Assembly (NCBI GenBank): GCA_026129865.1
Contig: JAHCHG010000012.1
Location: 1 to 64,000, forward strand
DNA from: Pyrinomonadaceae bacterium
GTDB lineage: Bacteria; Acidobacteriota; Blastocatellia; Pyrinomonadales; Pyrinomonadaceae
Length of the DNA stretch: 64,000 bases
Direction of reading: 5' to 3'
The first letter of the stretch is position 1. Each line of letters begins with the position of its first letter. A program made the position numbers and the translations under genes. Of this stretch, positions 52,791-61,913 are shown piece by piece. Below the pieces are notes generated by a model. It searched no databases. It worked only from the letters and a program-made list of their open reading frames with translations, and was not told where the DNA came from.

Positions 52791-54263
52791 CTATTTTCCA
52801 ATGGTTTGAACAATTGCTTCCGCCGCTTGTTCGATCATCGGCGAGATGATGTCGTCGCCGTCCGATTTCGCTTTTCCGCTGAGCTTTTTCGTTAGCGCCG
52901 CTTTTCCGTCGATCGTTTGAAGTACAATGTCGAGCGATATCTGATCTTTCGATTTAACATTAGCGGACATTGAACCTGCAGAAACGATCGCGGTCGTCGC
53001 AACCTGCCCTGCGATGTTGCCCGCAACGCTGCCGGTATGTCCGATTCCGGTCTGTCCTATCGCCGGAGCAATTACTTTTCCGAACATTCCGCCGAAACCA
53101 CCGCCGCCGCCTTTTTTATGCGAAGCGTTGGCGAGAATTATGTAATCGCATTGTTTTTCTTTCGCCTCGGCGGTTATCGCAGATGAAAGCTTTGCGTCGA
53201 TCGTAACGACCTCAAGTCCCGGAACTTTTAGATATTCGATCAACGAATTTTGGATCGCCGTCGCCAGTTCGGCAGCGTTTAATCCTTCGCCGACCGAACC
53301 GGTTTTGACATTCGCCAACCCGATCCGGATAACGCCGGCTTTTTTGTCGCCGATATCCGACGTGCCGCCGGGCGTGTTCTGCGACATGTTTTTGATGTTT
53401 TGGGATACGCCGGAATTTCCCGAAGTTGAGCCGAGCGATCCGGAATTGTTCAAAGAACCGGAATTCGTATTTGCAGCCAGAGTCGACGCCGCCGAATACA
53501 TTTCCGATGAATCGGAGACCTCACGATAATCAGCCGGAATTTCGAACAAACTCGCGTTCAAAGTTGCTTTGGAAAGTTCGACGACTTCGGTGACCATTGA
53601 GTAACTTTCCTTGCCCTTGTCGTCAAACATCGTCATTTTTTCATAGACCGGATATCCGCGTTTCGCGGTTCCATTCTGTTTGAAATTATATTTGTCGCGG
53701 CACCCCGTGGATTTAGCGGTTTTATAATCGCGATATTTGACGGTCTGTTCGCAATCGAGGACAAATTCCGCATCGATATACCAGCCGTCAAATTCCATCT
53801 TCGAATTAGTCACGGCGCAAGCATCAGGCGAGGAAGCGGTTTCCATTGTCGTTATTAAATGTCTGGCGGTAAATCCGAACATTTGCTTGCGCTCGCCGGT
53901 GTCGCGCGTAGTAACGGTCGTTGTTACCGTTCCGCCGGCGCGAACCATTCCGCCGTCGTTAATTTTCTGATCGGAATTTTGAACATCCGTCTGCCCGTCG
54001 TTAAACGGATCGATGACGTATGTTTTCGTATTCGGATTGATCTGAACGCCGCGCCGCAGATCGCACTGCGTTAGATTGATCATCATGCCGCCCATCGTTT
54101 CAGAGCGCTGACGTTTTCCTTTGATATAAGTTGTATTTTCGTACGATTGCCCCGACATCGTCTGGCGAGCTTTGATCTTGACGTCCGCAAAGGCGGAAAC
54201 TGCAGAGGCTAACAAAACTGAAGTTAAAATTGCGAATTTTATGATCTTTGACAGATTTTTCAT
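52791..54263 (-). CDS. Secreted protein with GDP/Ser-rich linker, unknown function
   Basis: 490 residues. Signal peptide ('FAILTSVLLASAVSAFADVK'). Residues 25-230 form a DUF4412-like region: 'ARQTMSGQSYENTTYIKGKR' and 'CDLRRGVQINPNTKTYVID'. A low-complexity Ser/Asn/Gly linker (about 255-300) follows. The C-terminal part resembles a CsgG/curli-type or DUF-type alpha/beta domain ('RIGLANVKTGSVGEGLNAAE', 'CDYIILANASHKKGGGGGFG', 'SLDIVLQTIDGKAALTKKLS'). No enzyme motif; likely periplasmic. Confidence 0.75.
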   Translation of the reverse strand: MKNLSKIIKFAILTSVLLASAVSAFADVKIKARQTMSGQSYENTTYIKGKRQRSETMGGMMINLTQCDLRRGVQINPNTKTYVIDPFNDGQTDVQNSDQKINDGGMVRAGGTVTTTVTTRDTGERKQMFGFTARHLITTMETASSPDACAVTNSKMEFDGWYIDAEFVLDCEQTVKYRDYKTAKSTGCRDKYNFKQNGTAKRGYPVYEKMTMFDDKGKESYSMVTEVVELSKATLNASLFEIPADYREVSDSSEMYSAASTLAANTNSGSLNNSGSLGSTSGNSGVSQNIKNMSQNTPGGTSDIGDKKAGVIRIGLANVKTGSVGEGLNAAELATAIQNSLIEYLKVPGLEVVTIDAKLSSAITAEAKEKQCDYIILANASHKKGGGGGFGGMFGKVIAPAIGQTGIGHTGSVAGNIAGQVATTAIVSAGSMSANVKSKDQISLDIVLQTIDGKAALTKKLSGKAKSDGDDIISPMIEQAAEAIVQTIGK

Positions 54264-54399
54264 GATGTTTCTCCTAATTACCGGGCGGTAAAATTTCTTT
54301 CCCGCAAACTAACGCGAAGAAATTTGGAAAAACGTGTCGCTTGTGAAAAATTTTTTGTATGAAACGAGTTTGAAGCGCAGATTTTGGTTGTTAGCAACA

Positions 54400-54428
54400 A
54401 AAAGGACGCACCGAAATGCGTCCCTTTT
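54400..54428 (-). terminator. Intrinsic terminator, minus strand
   Basis: Stem GGACGCA / TGCGTCC with a 6-nt loop; on the minus strand it is followed by TTTTTGTT. Lies 23 bp after the stop of the DUF4242 gene. Confidence 0.8.
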
Positions 54429-54450
54429 GATTTCATCTTCAAGTTTACGA

Positions 54451-54726
54451 TCAGCCTTCCGCCGTGGTCGGATCGATCACGGATCGTACCTCGGAAACGC
54501 TGTTCGCGGGAAATCCGCCTTTCGACGCATGTTCGCGAACCGCATCTTCATCGGGAGCGATGTAAATGCAGTAAACTTTATCGTCAGTTACAAAACTCTG
54601 AACCCACTGGATCTGTGGTCCCATTTCTCGAAGCACACCGCAGGAAGTTTGAGAAATTCCCCGGAGTTCGTCTCCTGAAAGATTTCCGGCGCCCGGAATC
54701 TCGCGTTCGATAACAAATTTAGGCAT
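54451..54726 (-). CDS. DUF4242 family protein
   Basis: 91 residues from the ATG at 54726 (a longer reading to 54786 overlaps the PDH gene and is rejected; GGAGGAAACGG lies upstream). The ferredoxin-like fold motif 'KFVIEREIPGAGNLSGDELR' and 'VQSFVTDDKVYCIYIAPDED' with 'AVREHASKGGFPAN' identify DUF4242/SCO4226-like small proteins, some of which bind nickel; function here unknown. Immediately downstream of the E1 beta gene on the same strand. Confidence 0.88.
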   Translation of the reverse strand: MPKFVIEREIPGAGNLSGDELRGISQTSCGVLREMGPQIQWVQSFVTDDKVYCIYIAPDEDAVREHASKGGFPANSVSEVRSVIDPTTAEG

Positions 54727-54772
54727 AGCCGTTTCCTCCGTTCTATTTGTAATTCGCAAATTAGCCGCTTTT

Positions 54773-55780
54773 CTAATAGTTCGCAAGCTTTCGGCAAGCT
54801 TCTGTGATCTCGCTCAAGCTCGGCAAAAAGTAATCTTCCATCTGCGGGGCGAACGGCACGGGTGCATCTATTGAAGCAACACGAATTACGGGAGCATCGA
54901 GCCATTCAAAGGCTTCTTCGGCGATGATCGCGGAAAGTTCGCCGCCGATTCCGCCCGTCAAAGACGATTCGTGCAAGATCATTACACGGTTCGTCTTTTT
55001 AACCGTCGCCAGAATCGCCTCTTTATCGAGCGGCGCTAAGCTTCGAAGATCAATTACCTCAACCGAAAGTCCATCTTCTTTTTCAAGATGCTCGGCGGCG
55101 TCTAAAGCATTTAAAACCTGCGCACCGAAAGTGATGATCGAAAGATCTTTGCCTTCGCGAGCTGTGCGCGCCTTGCCGATCTCGACGATGTAATCGTCTT
55201 CAGGCAATTCTTCTCTCAGTCGCGGCAGACGATAAAGTTTTTTATGTTCGAAAAACAAAACCGGATCGCGATCACGGATCGCCGCTTTGATCAAACCTTT
55301 AGCGTCGTAAGCCGTCGAAGGCTCGACCATTTTGAGTCCCGCCGTGTTTAAGAAAAACGATTCCGCATTCAACGAATGAAACGGTCCGCCGCGAACACCG
55401 CTGCCGCACGGACCTCGGAATACGGCTTGAATCCCCCCGCATCCGCGGTAACGCGATTTCGCCGCGTAATTCGTCAGCATATCGAATCCGCACGAGATAA
55501 AATCGATAAACTGAAATTCGGCGACCGGCTTCATTCCCATCAACGCCGCCCCGCACGCCGCCCCGACAATTGCCGCTTCACTAATCGGCGTATCGATCAT
55601 CCGTTCCGCACCGAATTCGTCGATAAATCCCTCGGTCAATTTAAACGCGCCGCCGTACGCGCCGATGTCTTCGCCGATAACAAACACGCTCTCGTCGCGC
55701 GTCATCTCTTCGTGAATTCCTTGCCTGATCGCTTCGATAAGCGTCAATCCTTTTGTTTCTTGTTTTGCTGTTGATGTCAT
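54773..55780 (-). CDS. pdhB: Pyruvate/2-oxoacid dehydrogenase E1 component, beta subunit
   Basis: 335 residues. Transketolase-type pyrimidine domain ('EAIRQGIHEEMTRDESVFVI', 'GEDIGAYGGAFKLTEGFIDE', 'DTPISEAAIVGAACGAALMG', 'AVFRGPCGSGVRGGPFHSLN') and C-terminal domain ('DLSIITFGAQVLNALDAAE', 'DLRSLAPLDKEAILATVKK', 'GGIGGELSAIIAEEAFEWLD'). With the alpha subunit it decarboxylates pyruvate or a branched-chain oxoacid using TPP. The alpha gene is not adjacent but lies 6 kb upstream on the same strand at 61914. Confidence 0.95.
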   Translation of the reverse strand: MTSTAKQETKGLTLIEAIRQGIHEEMTRDESVFVIGEDIGAYGGAFKLTEGFIDEFGAERMIDTPISEAAIVGAACGAALMGMKPVAEFQFIDFISCGFDMLTNYAAKSRYRGCGGIQAVFRGPCGSGVRGGPFHSLNAESFFLNTAGLKMVEPSTAYDAKGLIKAAIRDRDPVLFFEHKKLYRLPRLREELPEDDYIVEIGKARTAREGKDLSIITFGAQVLNALDAAEHLEKEDGLSVEVIDLRSLAPLDKEAILATVKKTNRVMILHESSLTGGIGGELSAIIAEEAFEWLDAPVIRVASIDAPVPFAPQMEDYFLPSLSEITEACRKLANY

Positions 55781-55811
55781 TTAACTTGTAATCTTAAATC
55801 CCGCTTCTCAA

Positions 55812-55846
55812 GTCGCCAAAGGCGACAAACAATATAGCCTAGGGTG
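55812..55846 (+). repeat. Left inverted repeat of the RAYT element
   Basis: Hairpin GTCGCC-aaa-GGCGAC followed by ATATAGCCTAGGGTG. One mismatch against the reverse complement of 56421-56455. Confidence 0.85.
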
Positions 55847-55913
55847 CAGGCGTTTCGCCGAAACCCTAGGTCTTGATAATCAAATCGCCGCTCGCTGAAG
55901 GCGAGCAATAATT

Positions 55914-56366
55914 TCAATCCCAAACATACCGCTCGTCGTAATCAATCTCGTATTTTTTCAACAAAGCCCTGAATTCGTCCTTGAAATCCTGTTTTTCATG
56001 ATGCTGTTTTTGATTTTTGATATATCTGATAACCGTTTCAACCTGCGACTGCCCGATTGAAAACGCTCCGTAACCTTTTTGCCAATAAAATTCGGAGAAT
56101 TTTGCGTGTTGTTTTTTAATCCACGTCGAACTATCGCGTTTGATGTCGCCGATGAGTTCGGAAACGTCAATTTTGCGCGGTAATGAAACGAGCAAATGGA
56201 TATGATTCGCCGTTCCGCCCGCGATAATCAATTTCGCGCCGTTGTTTTCGACGATGCCGTGAATGTATTTGTAAAGTTCGGCTTCGATTTCCGGCGCGAT
56301 CAAATCACGGCGGTTTTTCGTCGAGAAAATGATGTGAGCCAAAAATTTGAACAACGATTGCGGCAT
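55914..56366 (-). CDS. REP-associated tyrosine transposase (Y1, IS200/IS605-like)
   Basis: 150 residues, full length for the family. The HUH motif is His55-Ile-His57 in 'GGTANHIHLLVSLPRKIDVS', and the catalytic Tyr115 is in 'QVETVIRYIKNQKQHHEKQD'. 'HIIFSTKNRRDLIAPEIEAE' is the usual beginning. These enzymes cut single-stranded DNA next to hairpins and mobilise REP sequences. All catalytic residues are present, so it may be active. The gene is flanked by its own hairpins within the element. Confidence 0.95.
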   Translation of the reverse strand: MPQSLFKFLAHIIFSTKNRRDLIAPEIEAELYKYIHGIVENNGAKLIIAGGTANHIHLLVSLPRKIDVSELIGDIKRDSSTWIKKQHAKFSEFYWQKGYGAFSIGQSQVETVIRYIKNQKQHHEKQDFKDEFRALLKKYEIDYDERYVWD

Positions 56367-56420
56367 CCGTTTATTCGTCGCCTTCAGCGACGGTTCTGTT
56401 TCGTCATTTTCCTAGGGTTT

Positions 56421-56455
56421 CACCCTAGGCTATATTATTTGTCGCCTTTGGCGAC
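56421..56455 (-). repeat. Right inverted repeat of the RAYT element
   Basis: Reverse complement of 55812-55846 with a single mismatch, ending in hairpin GTCGCC-ttt-GGCGAC. Confidence 0.85.
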
Positions 56456-56478
56456 CTGTCGAAATTGAAATTCCAGAA

Positions 56479-58272
56479 TCATTTCATAATCGTCTGATCC
56501 AATTTCTCGACAATCCGCCCGACCGGATAGAGTCCAATTTTTTTGTCGAAGTACGGCGAGCGTTCGTAAAAGAAATTTAAACGCGCTCTTGGGTTTTTCG
56601 CAAACGCTTCGTCTTTTAGTTTCTCTTCAAATTCCTTTCTTAATTCAGGGTTTTTCTCTAACATCTCCGCGGCGATCTTTTCCAGGATATAGCTCTCGGC
56701 ATATTCCTTTTGCTCGAATATCGGATTGAAAAATCCCCAGTACATGAACGAATCCGGCGCTTCTGGTTCCAGCAAATGTATCGCTGCATCCGCTGCCGTT
56801 TGGTCGAGCGGGATGATTATCGAATTTGCCGGAAACATCCGCGTTTCCTTGATCGGAACGGTTTTGAAATTCAGGGTTACGCGACCTTCGAACGACTGGT
56901 TTGCCCATTTTACGTCTTCAAAACGGTAGCTTTCGACTTCCGTTTCAAGCGGTTTTTCGATTGTTTGAAATTTAATTCCGTGCGCTTTTATTACTTCGAT
57001 TACATCTTGCCATTGCGGCGGGATGATGTAGTAAAGCGGCGGCGCGACGGATGCAGAAATTCTTGCGTCATCGTATTTTTTGATCGTTATTTCCATCGGT
57101 TTTGTTCCGTAAATCAACCGCTCTGCGCCGGAAATTTCGCTTTTTTCTTTGTTCCATTCGACGGCTTTTAAATTAAAATCGGTCGCCTTGTCGGTCAGTT
57201 CTAATCGTAAAGGAAATTTACGGTTCGGATCGTAAGTTTTGCCGCGTTCGATAGTCGCTTCGTCTGCATTTTGGTTTGCTTCAAAAAGGCTTTTCTTTGA
57301 TCGGTTAATTTCCTCGATTGTGTGGCGCAAAATGTCGTAAGTTCCGCGAACGCGAGATTTATAGGGTTTAAGACTGTGTGTTTCGATCAATAATCCGGCG
57401 CGGTTTCTGAGCGGCGTGTAACCCGTCGCAAATCTCGGCGTGGCGATGAACGTGTAGATTCCGCTCGTTACTTCGCGTCCGCCGAATGAAAGATAATGAG
57501 TTACTAGATTTCCTTCCGATTCGACTTTCGGCGCGATCTTGCCGTCGAAATATTCGTCCATCCAATTTTTGATAAACGGCGAAACCTCCGCGTGGTGCGC
57601 GTATTCGTAGGTCAAATTATATTGAAAATCCGCGCCGTCGGTTACATGGCAATCTATGAAAAAATCGGGTTTCCAATCGTTCCAAAGCCGCAGCCAGGCG
57701 CGTGTTTCGGGCGCATCGGCTTTCATATAATCGCGGTTAAGGTTCAGTCCCGCAGAAGTTGCGCGAAAGCCCATTTCTTCTGGACCGTTTTGATTGATGC
57801 GGTTGTAAGGCGAGCGGAGTTCGTGTCCGTCAACATTGTAGATCGGGACAAAAAGAATAATCGTGTCTTTAAGAAGTTCGGCGCGTGTTTTCGTGATCGC
57901 AATATCGCGCAGGAGCGCAAATCCCGCGTCTTTTCCGTCAATTTCGCCGCTGTGAATTCCGGCTTGAATAAAAACGATCGCTTTGCCGCTTTTTTTCGCA
58001 GCCTCGGGCGTAAAATGTTTACCGCTCGAAACAATAAGCAGCGGCATTTCTCTCCCTTCGCCCGATCTGCCGAAGGATTTATATTCGATCAGATCGGACG
58101 CTTTCGCCAGTTTTTGTGCGAAAGAAATCGTGTCGGCGTAAGTCCAGCTCTTTCGATAATCGGTTTGTTCCGCTAAGGTCTGCCATTCTTTCGGCACATT
58201 TTTCGAATCGCTTTGGGCATTTATGGTCATAATGAAAATCGATATTAAAAAAACAAAAACGGTAAATTTCAT
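56479..58272 (-). CDS. Secreted M14 family zinc carboxypeptidase-like protein
   Basis: 597 residues from the ATG at 58272; the signal peptide 'KFTVFVFLISIFIMTINAQ' begins there. M14 motifs: 'FIQAGIHSGEIDGKDAGFAL' (HxxE zinc ligands), 'PIYNVDGHELRSPYNRINQN' (substrate Arg/Asn region), 'FFIDCHVTDGADFQYNLTYE' (third ligand His), and 'GLLIETHSLKPYKSRVRGTY' (candidate catalytic Glu). The C-terminal 200 residues have no named domain. It should trim peptides or peptidoglycan fragments outside the cell. Confidence 0.9.
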   Translation of the reverse strand: MKFTVFVFLISIFIMTINAQSDSKNVPKEWQTLAEQTDYRKSWTYADTISFAQKLAKASDLIEYKSFGRSGEGREMPLLIVSSGKHFTPEAAKKSGKAIVFIQAGIHSGEIDGKDAGFALLRDIAITKTRAELLKDTIILFVPIYNVDGHELRSPYNRINQNGPEEMGFRATSAGLNLNRDYMKADAPETRAWLRLWNDWKPDFFIDCHVTDGADFQYNLTYEYAHHAEVSPFIKNWMDEYFDGKIAPKVESEGNLVTHYLSFGGREVTSGIYTFIATPRFATGYTPLRNRAGLLIETHSLKPYKSRVRGTYDILRHTIEEINRSKKSLFEANQNADEATIERGKTYDPNRKFPLRLELTDKATDFNLKAVEWNKEKSEISGAERLIYGTKPMEITIKKYDDARISASVAPPLYYIIPPQWQDVIEVIKAHGIKFQTIEKPLETEVESYRFEDVKWANQSFEGRVTLNFKTVPIKETRMFPANSIIIPLDQTAADAAIHLLEPEAPDSFMYWGFFNPIFEQKEYAESYILEKIAAEMLEKNPELRKEFEEKLKDEAFAKNPRARLNFFYERSPYFDKKIGLYPVGRIVEKLDQTIMK

Positions 58273-58382
58273 AAGATTTCTATTTTGATCCGCTGGGTCG
58301 AAAATGTTCCTTTCCGGATAGATCATAGATGTTAGTTAAAAGATCGTTGATCTTTCATCTATCATTTATTTCGAACATTATT

Positions 58383-59489
58383 TTAGTCACCGCGGGTTTC
58401 AAAGATTAAACTTTCATATACGTCGAGCGGTTTTAGACGATCGGATAAATTCGCTTTTTCGACATTTTCCTTCAAACGCCGCAGCGGTTCGCCCGGCGGT
58501 TCATCGGTCATATTAAATGTGGCGTAATGCATTGGAACAAGAAATTTTGCTTTTGAATCGATAAAGGCTTTTACGGCGTCGTCCGGGTCGTTATGATTCG
58601 GCTGCATAAACCAGCGCGGGGCGTATGAACCGATTCCGATAATGAAATAATCGATTTCAGGGAAAACATCCGCCATCTCCGCGTAATGCGAACCGTAGCC
58701 GGAATCGCCGCCGTGATAAATGGTCTTATCCGAACACTGGATAATAAATCCGCCCCAAAGCCTCTCATTGGTATCATTTAGCCCGCGCCGCGACCAATGC
58801 CGGACAGGAATGAACGTGATCTTAATTTCCTTCGTTTCGATCGAAAATTGCTGATACCACCCGGCTGTTTGAATTTTCGTTTCACCGCCGACCCAATCCT
58901 TTAAAAGATCTTCCGAACCGAGTCCGAGCAGAAATTTCGCATCCGGAAACCTTTCTGCGATCGAACGGATCGTCGGTTCATCCATATGATCGCGGTGATC
59001 GTGAGTTATCAAAACATAATCGACACGTTTTATTTTTTCTAGCGGCGACGGGAGTTCAAAATACCGATCGATAAACGAAGGGTCGCCAAAAACCGGATCG
59101 ATTAAAATTACTTTTCCTTCCAGCCGGATCATCACCGATGCGTGCCCGAGCCAGATAATTCCGTCTTCTTTGCTTTCCAAAAAGCGCGACGGATCCTGAA
59201 TTTTCAACTGAAACGGATCGGTCTCTTTTTCCTTTTCCTGGGGATTTGTCCCGAGCTTCCATTTGAGCAGTCCGATCGTCGAAGGCAGAAACGGGTATTC
59301 GATATTTACGAACCTGTCTTTTTGATCGACGGGAGTGCCTTTCCACTGCTTTTTGACCGTTTTAAGGGCTTCGTTCTTTGTATAATTCACCGGTTTTGCA
59401 GCGTCGATCTCGCCGAAAAACACGAAAATAGCGGTCGCCGAGAACGTTGCGGCGACTATTCCGAAAAAACCGAAGAGGAATTTCTTCAT
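58383..59489 (-). CDS. MBL-fold metallohydrolase, NAPE-PLD-like
   Basis: 368 residues. An N-terminal hydrophobic segment ('FGFFGIVAATFSATAIFVFF') anchors or exports it. Metal-binding motif 'VLITHDHRDHMDEPTI' (HxHxDH), 'FIPVRHWSRRGLNDTNERLW' , 'TIYHGGDSGYGSHYAEMADV', and 'AKFLVPMHYATFNMTDEP'. The combination is typical of N-acyl-phosphatidylethanolamine phospholipase D-like/RomA proteins. A phospholipase role is inferred, not proven. Confidence 0.9.
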   Translation of the reverse strand: MKKFLFGFFGIVAATFSATAIFVFFGEIDAAKPVNYTKNEALKTVKKQWKGTPVDQKDRFVNIEYPFLPSTIGLLKWKLGTNPQEKEKETDPFQLKIQDPSRFLESKEDGIIWLGHASVMIRLEGKVILIDPVFGDPSFIDRYFELPSPLEKIKRVDYVLITHDHRDHMDEPTIRSIAERFPDAKFLLGLGSEDLLKDWVGGETKIQTAGWYQQFSIETKEIKITFIPVRHWSRRGLNDTNERLWGGFIIQCSDKTIYHGGDSGYGSHYAEMADVFPEIDYFIIGIGSYAPRWFMQPNHNDPDDAVKAFIDSKAKFLVPMHYATFNMTDEPPGEPLRRLKENVEKANLSDRLKPLDVYESLIFETRGD

Positions 59490-59601
59490 TCGTGAAAATT
59501 ACCAAAAAACTCTGTAAACGATCCGGAATAATGCGTTTGGGAGGTTCGCCCAGTCAACCGGCAAATTCCGTCTAAACGCAGGATCTCCGTCAAAAATATC
59601 A

Positions 59602-60069
59602 TCAATCCGAACTTCCCAATTTATTCGTGTCCAAATCATCGCCTTCAAACAGGCTTCGAACCGGAGTTTGCGGCGGAGGCAGCGAGGCATTGTGCTCCTG
59701 CAAACTTTTGGATAAAAGTTCAACCGCCACTTTTGCTTCCGCGTGATGATCGCGCGGTATTCGCAAAATTATCTTTCCGTCCTGATTTGGAACCTCGTTC
59801 AAGATCAAAAACGACTGCATTCTTATCTCGATCTTTGCAAAATATTTGAAGAATCCCTTTTTAAATCTGATCGCGAGAATTTCCTCAAGCGGAAGCCGAA
59901 CGTCCTTCGTTCCCGTTTTTACAAGCCCGATGATCTTCATTTCAAATTCCAGGACAATTCCCGCAGGCGAAAACTTTGCAATGCCGTCACCCGACGTCAA
60001 ACCGTGTTCTGATTCGATCTTAAACGGAATGCTGATGAAATTTACTCGTTTCATTTTTGCTTTAGACAT
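59602..60069 (-). CDS. Conserved small protein, unknown function
   Basis: About 155 residues from the ATG at 60069 (the ATG at 60054 gives 'MKRVNFISIPFKIES'; a start at 60138 lies inside the upstream gene). The protein is beta-rich, like a PH/PilZ-type domain: 'GDGIAKFSPAGIVLEFEMKI', 'VRLPLEEILAIRFKKGFFKY', 'AKIEIRMQSFLILNEVPNQD' and 'KIILRIPRDHHAEAKVAVEL'. Family not recognised. It overlaps the YqhA gene by 8 bp, so the pair is probably translated together. Confidence 0.72.
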   Translation of the reverse strand: MSKAKMKRVNFISIPFKIESEHGLTSGDGIAKFSPAGIVLEFEMKIIGLVKTGTKDVRLPLEEILAIRFKKGFFKYFAKIEIRMQSFLILNEVPNQDGKIILRIPRDHHAEAKVAVELLSKSLQEHNASLPPPQTPVRSLFEGDDLDTNKLGSSD

Positions 60070-60577
60070 CCTCGGCGCGCTTTTCCGGGCGGTCTTCTTT
60101 TTCCCGCATCTCAAGTTCCGCGACCTTTTCTTTTTCACCGACGTAGTTGAACACCGTCAGCGAAACTGACACCAGCGCAACGGCTATTCCGTAATATAGC
60201 GTGTCGAGCGCGCTTTCGGACGCAAGAAGTTTCTGGAGAAACTTTACGGCGATGACCGGAATTATAACAAAACCGAATTTCGCTTTTAACTCGCTCAAAT
60301 TATGAACGAGCATCCAGTCCGGAACGTTCAGATCGCCGATAAATAATTCGTATAAACTTGTCGAAATTACAAGCAGCGCAACGGCAACAAGAAAAATATC
60401 CAAAACATCGAACAGCGCGATCAATTTGTAGTCTTCACTGGCGTAGTTCAGGACGGTTTCGTGAAACAGATTTAACGTTTTATAAGCGCCGAAAAAAAAT
60501 GCGAGAAGTGAACCCGCGAGCAATCCGAAAACTCCGATCAGGGAAAGATACCTCGATTTTTCTATGAGCCATTTCAT
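60062..60577 (-). CDS. YqhA family (UPF0114) membrane protein
   Basis: 171 residues with four hydrophobic helices: 'YLSLIGVFGLLAGSLLAFFF', 'ALFDVLDIFLVAVALLVIST' (with the acidic residues typical of UPF0114), 'FGFVIIPVIAVKFLQKLLAS', 'TLYYGIAVALVSVSLTVFNY'. 'SLYELFIGDLNVPDWMLVHN' is the family's hallmark. Function unknown. Coupled to the next gene downstream by an 8-bp overlap. Confidence 0.9.
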   Translation of the reverse strand: MKWLIEKSRYLSLIGVFGLLAGSLLAFFFGAYKTLNLFHETVLNYASEDYKLIALFDVLDIFLVAVALLVISTSLYELFIGDLNVPDWMLVHNLSELKAKFGFVIIPVIAVKFLQKLLASESALDTLYYGIAVALVSVSLTVFNYVGEKEKVAELEMREKEDRPEKRAEDV

Positions 60578-60640
60578 ATTCCGCAGTTGCAGCGGCAGAG
60601 TGATTTCAGGCGATCCTAATCGGAACTTTTGAAAATCAGA

Positions 60641-61846
60641 TCAATCGTCTTCCTCGAAATCCATTGCGTCCATATCATCGTCAAAATCCTCTGGCTGTCC
60701 GAAAAGTTTGAGAAATGTAAATCCTAAAATTCCCGCAAGCAGGGACGCAACAAGGATAGCCATCTTTGAACCCGTTATTTCGGCGACATTGCCGACGAAG
60801 GCGAGATTCGTAATAAAGATCGACATTGTAAAACCGATTCCGCCGAGTAATCCTGCACCGAAAACGTGTTTCCAGTTGAGGTCAAGCGGCAGCCGGCAAA
60901 TACCCAGCATTACGACCGTGAAACTCAGAAGAAAAATTCCGAACGGTTTACCTAAGATCAATCCGCCGATAATGCCAAGCTCATTCGGGTTCAAAAGCGC
61001 CGCAAATGCACCCGCACCGATAACGATTCCGGTATTGGCAAGTGCAAACAGCGGTAGAATGCCGAATGCGACCGGTCGATGAAGAAAATGTTCAAGTTTG
61101 TATGACGGCGATGTTTCGTCGTCTTCAACAGGCGTAAACGGAATGGTAAAAGCCAAAAGCACGCCGGCGATCGTCGCGTGGACGCCCGATTTCAGCATGA
61201 AATACCACATCAGCGCACCGCCGATCATATACGGCACAAGCGACATCACCTTTGCTTTGTTCAATAGGCTCAGCACCCCGAAAACGATCATTGCAGCAAA
61301 AAGATAGCCGGTCGAGATCTCTGCTGTGTAGAAAACGGCGATAACGACGATCGCACCGAGGTCGTCCATCACCGCGACCGCCGTCAGAAATACTTTTAAC
61401 GATGCAGGAACACGCTTGCCCAAAAGCGCCAGAACTCCAAGCGCAAAAGCGATGTCCGTCGCCATCGGAATTCCGATTCCCGGCTGGGTCGTCAGACCTC
61501 GGTTTAACAAATAATGAAAAAGCGCAGGTGTTGCCAAGCCGCCGATCGCAGCAAATATCGGCAGCATCGCGTTTTTAAAGTTTGATAATTCACCCTTATA
61601 AAGTTCGCGTTTGAGTTCGAGACCGATCAGCAAAAAGAATATCGCCATCAACCCATCGTTGATCCAATGTTCAATGCTTAGCCCGCCTACGTACGTCAAC
61701 CAAAATTTCGGATATTGCTCGCCGAGTATAAGATTGGCGAGCGCCAGAGAAATGACCGTGCAGACGATGAGGATAATACCGCTTGCTTTTTCGGAATCGA
61801 AAAACTCGTTAAACGTTTTTGTAAGTCTCTTTTTTACTATGCTCAT
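60641..61846 (-). CDS. nhaA: Na+/H+ antiporter NhaA
   Basis: 401 residues from the ATG at 61846 (61894 also open). Twelve membrane helices; key pieces 'SLALANLILGEQYPKFWLTY', 'GLMAIFFLLIGLELKRELYK', 'GIGIPMATDIAFALGVLALL', and the ion-binding Asp pair in 'AVAVMDDLGAIVVIAVFYTA'. A short acidic tail 'DDDMDAMDFEEDD' ends the protein. Exchanges sodium for protons to control pH and salt. It lies between the two PDH subunit genes, on the same strand, about 70 bp downstream of E1 alpha. Confidence 0.95.
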   Translation of the reverse strand: MSIVKKRLTKTFNEFFDSEKASGIILIVCTVISLALANLILGEQYPKFWLTYVGGLSIEHWINDGLMAIFFLLIGLELKRELYKGELSNFKNAMLPIFAAIGGLATPALFHYLLNRGLTTQPGIGIPMATDIAFALGVLALLGKRVPASLKVFLTAVAVMDDLGAIVVIAVFYTAEISTGYLFAAMIVFGVLSLLNKAKVMSLVPYMIGGALMWYFMLKSGVHATIAGVLLAFTIPFTPVEDDETSPSYKLEHFLHRPVAFGILPLFALANTGIVIGAGAFAALLNPNELGIIGGLILGKPFGIFLLSFTVVMLGICRLPLDLNWKHVFGAGLLGGIGFTMSIFITNLAFVGNVAEITGSKMAILVASLLAGILGFTFLKLFGQPEDFDDDMDAMDFEEDD

Positions 61847-61913
61847 TTGATCAGTAGAATAATGTACCGCCTCGTCGGCGATCAGTCGAAACACGACAAA
61901 TTTTCTTCGATTT

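Larger units (their letters stand above)
55812..56455 (-). mobile_element. RAYT (IS200-like) element with terminal inverted repeats
   Basis: A Y1 transposase gene is bounded by 35-bp inverted repeats at 55812-55846 and 56421-56455 that match at 34 of 35 positions. Each contains hairpin GTCGCC-nnn-GGCGAC and the block TATAGCCTAGGGTG. Further hairpins CCTAGGG-tttca-CCCTAGG (56411-56429), GTCGC-cttca-GCGAC (56377-56391) and GCTCGC-tgaag-GCGAGC (55890-55906) lie between gene and ends. This is the architecture of a REP-associated tyrosine transposase domesticated with its own REPs. Confidence 0.8.
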
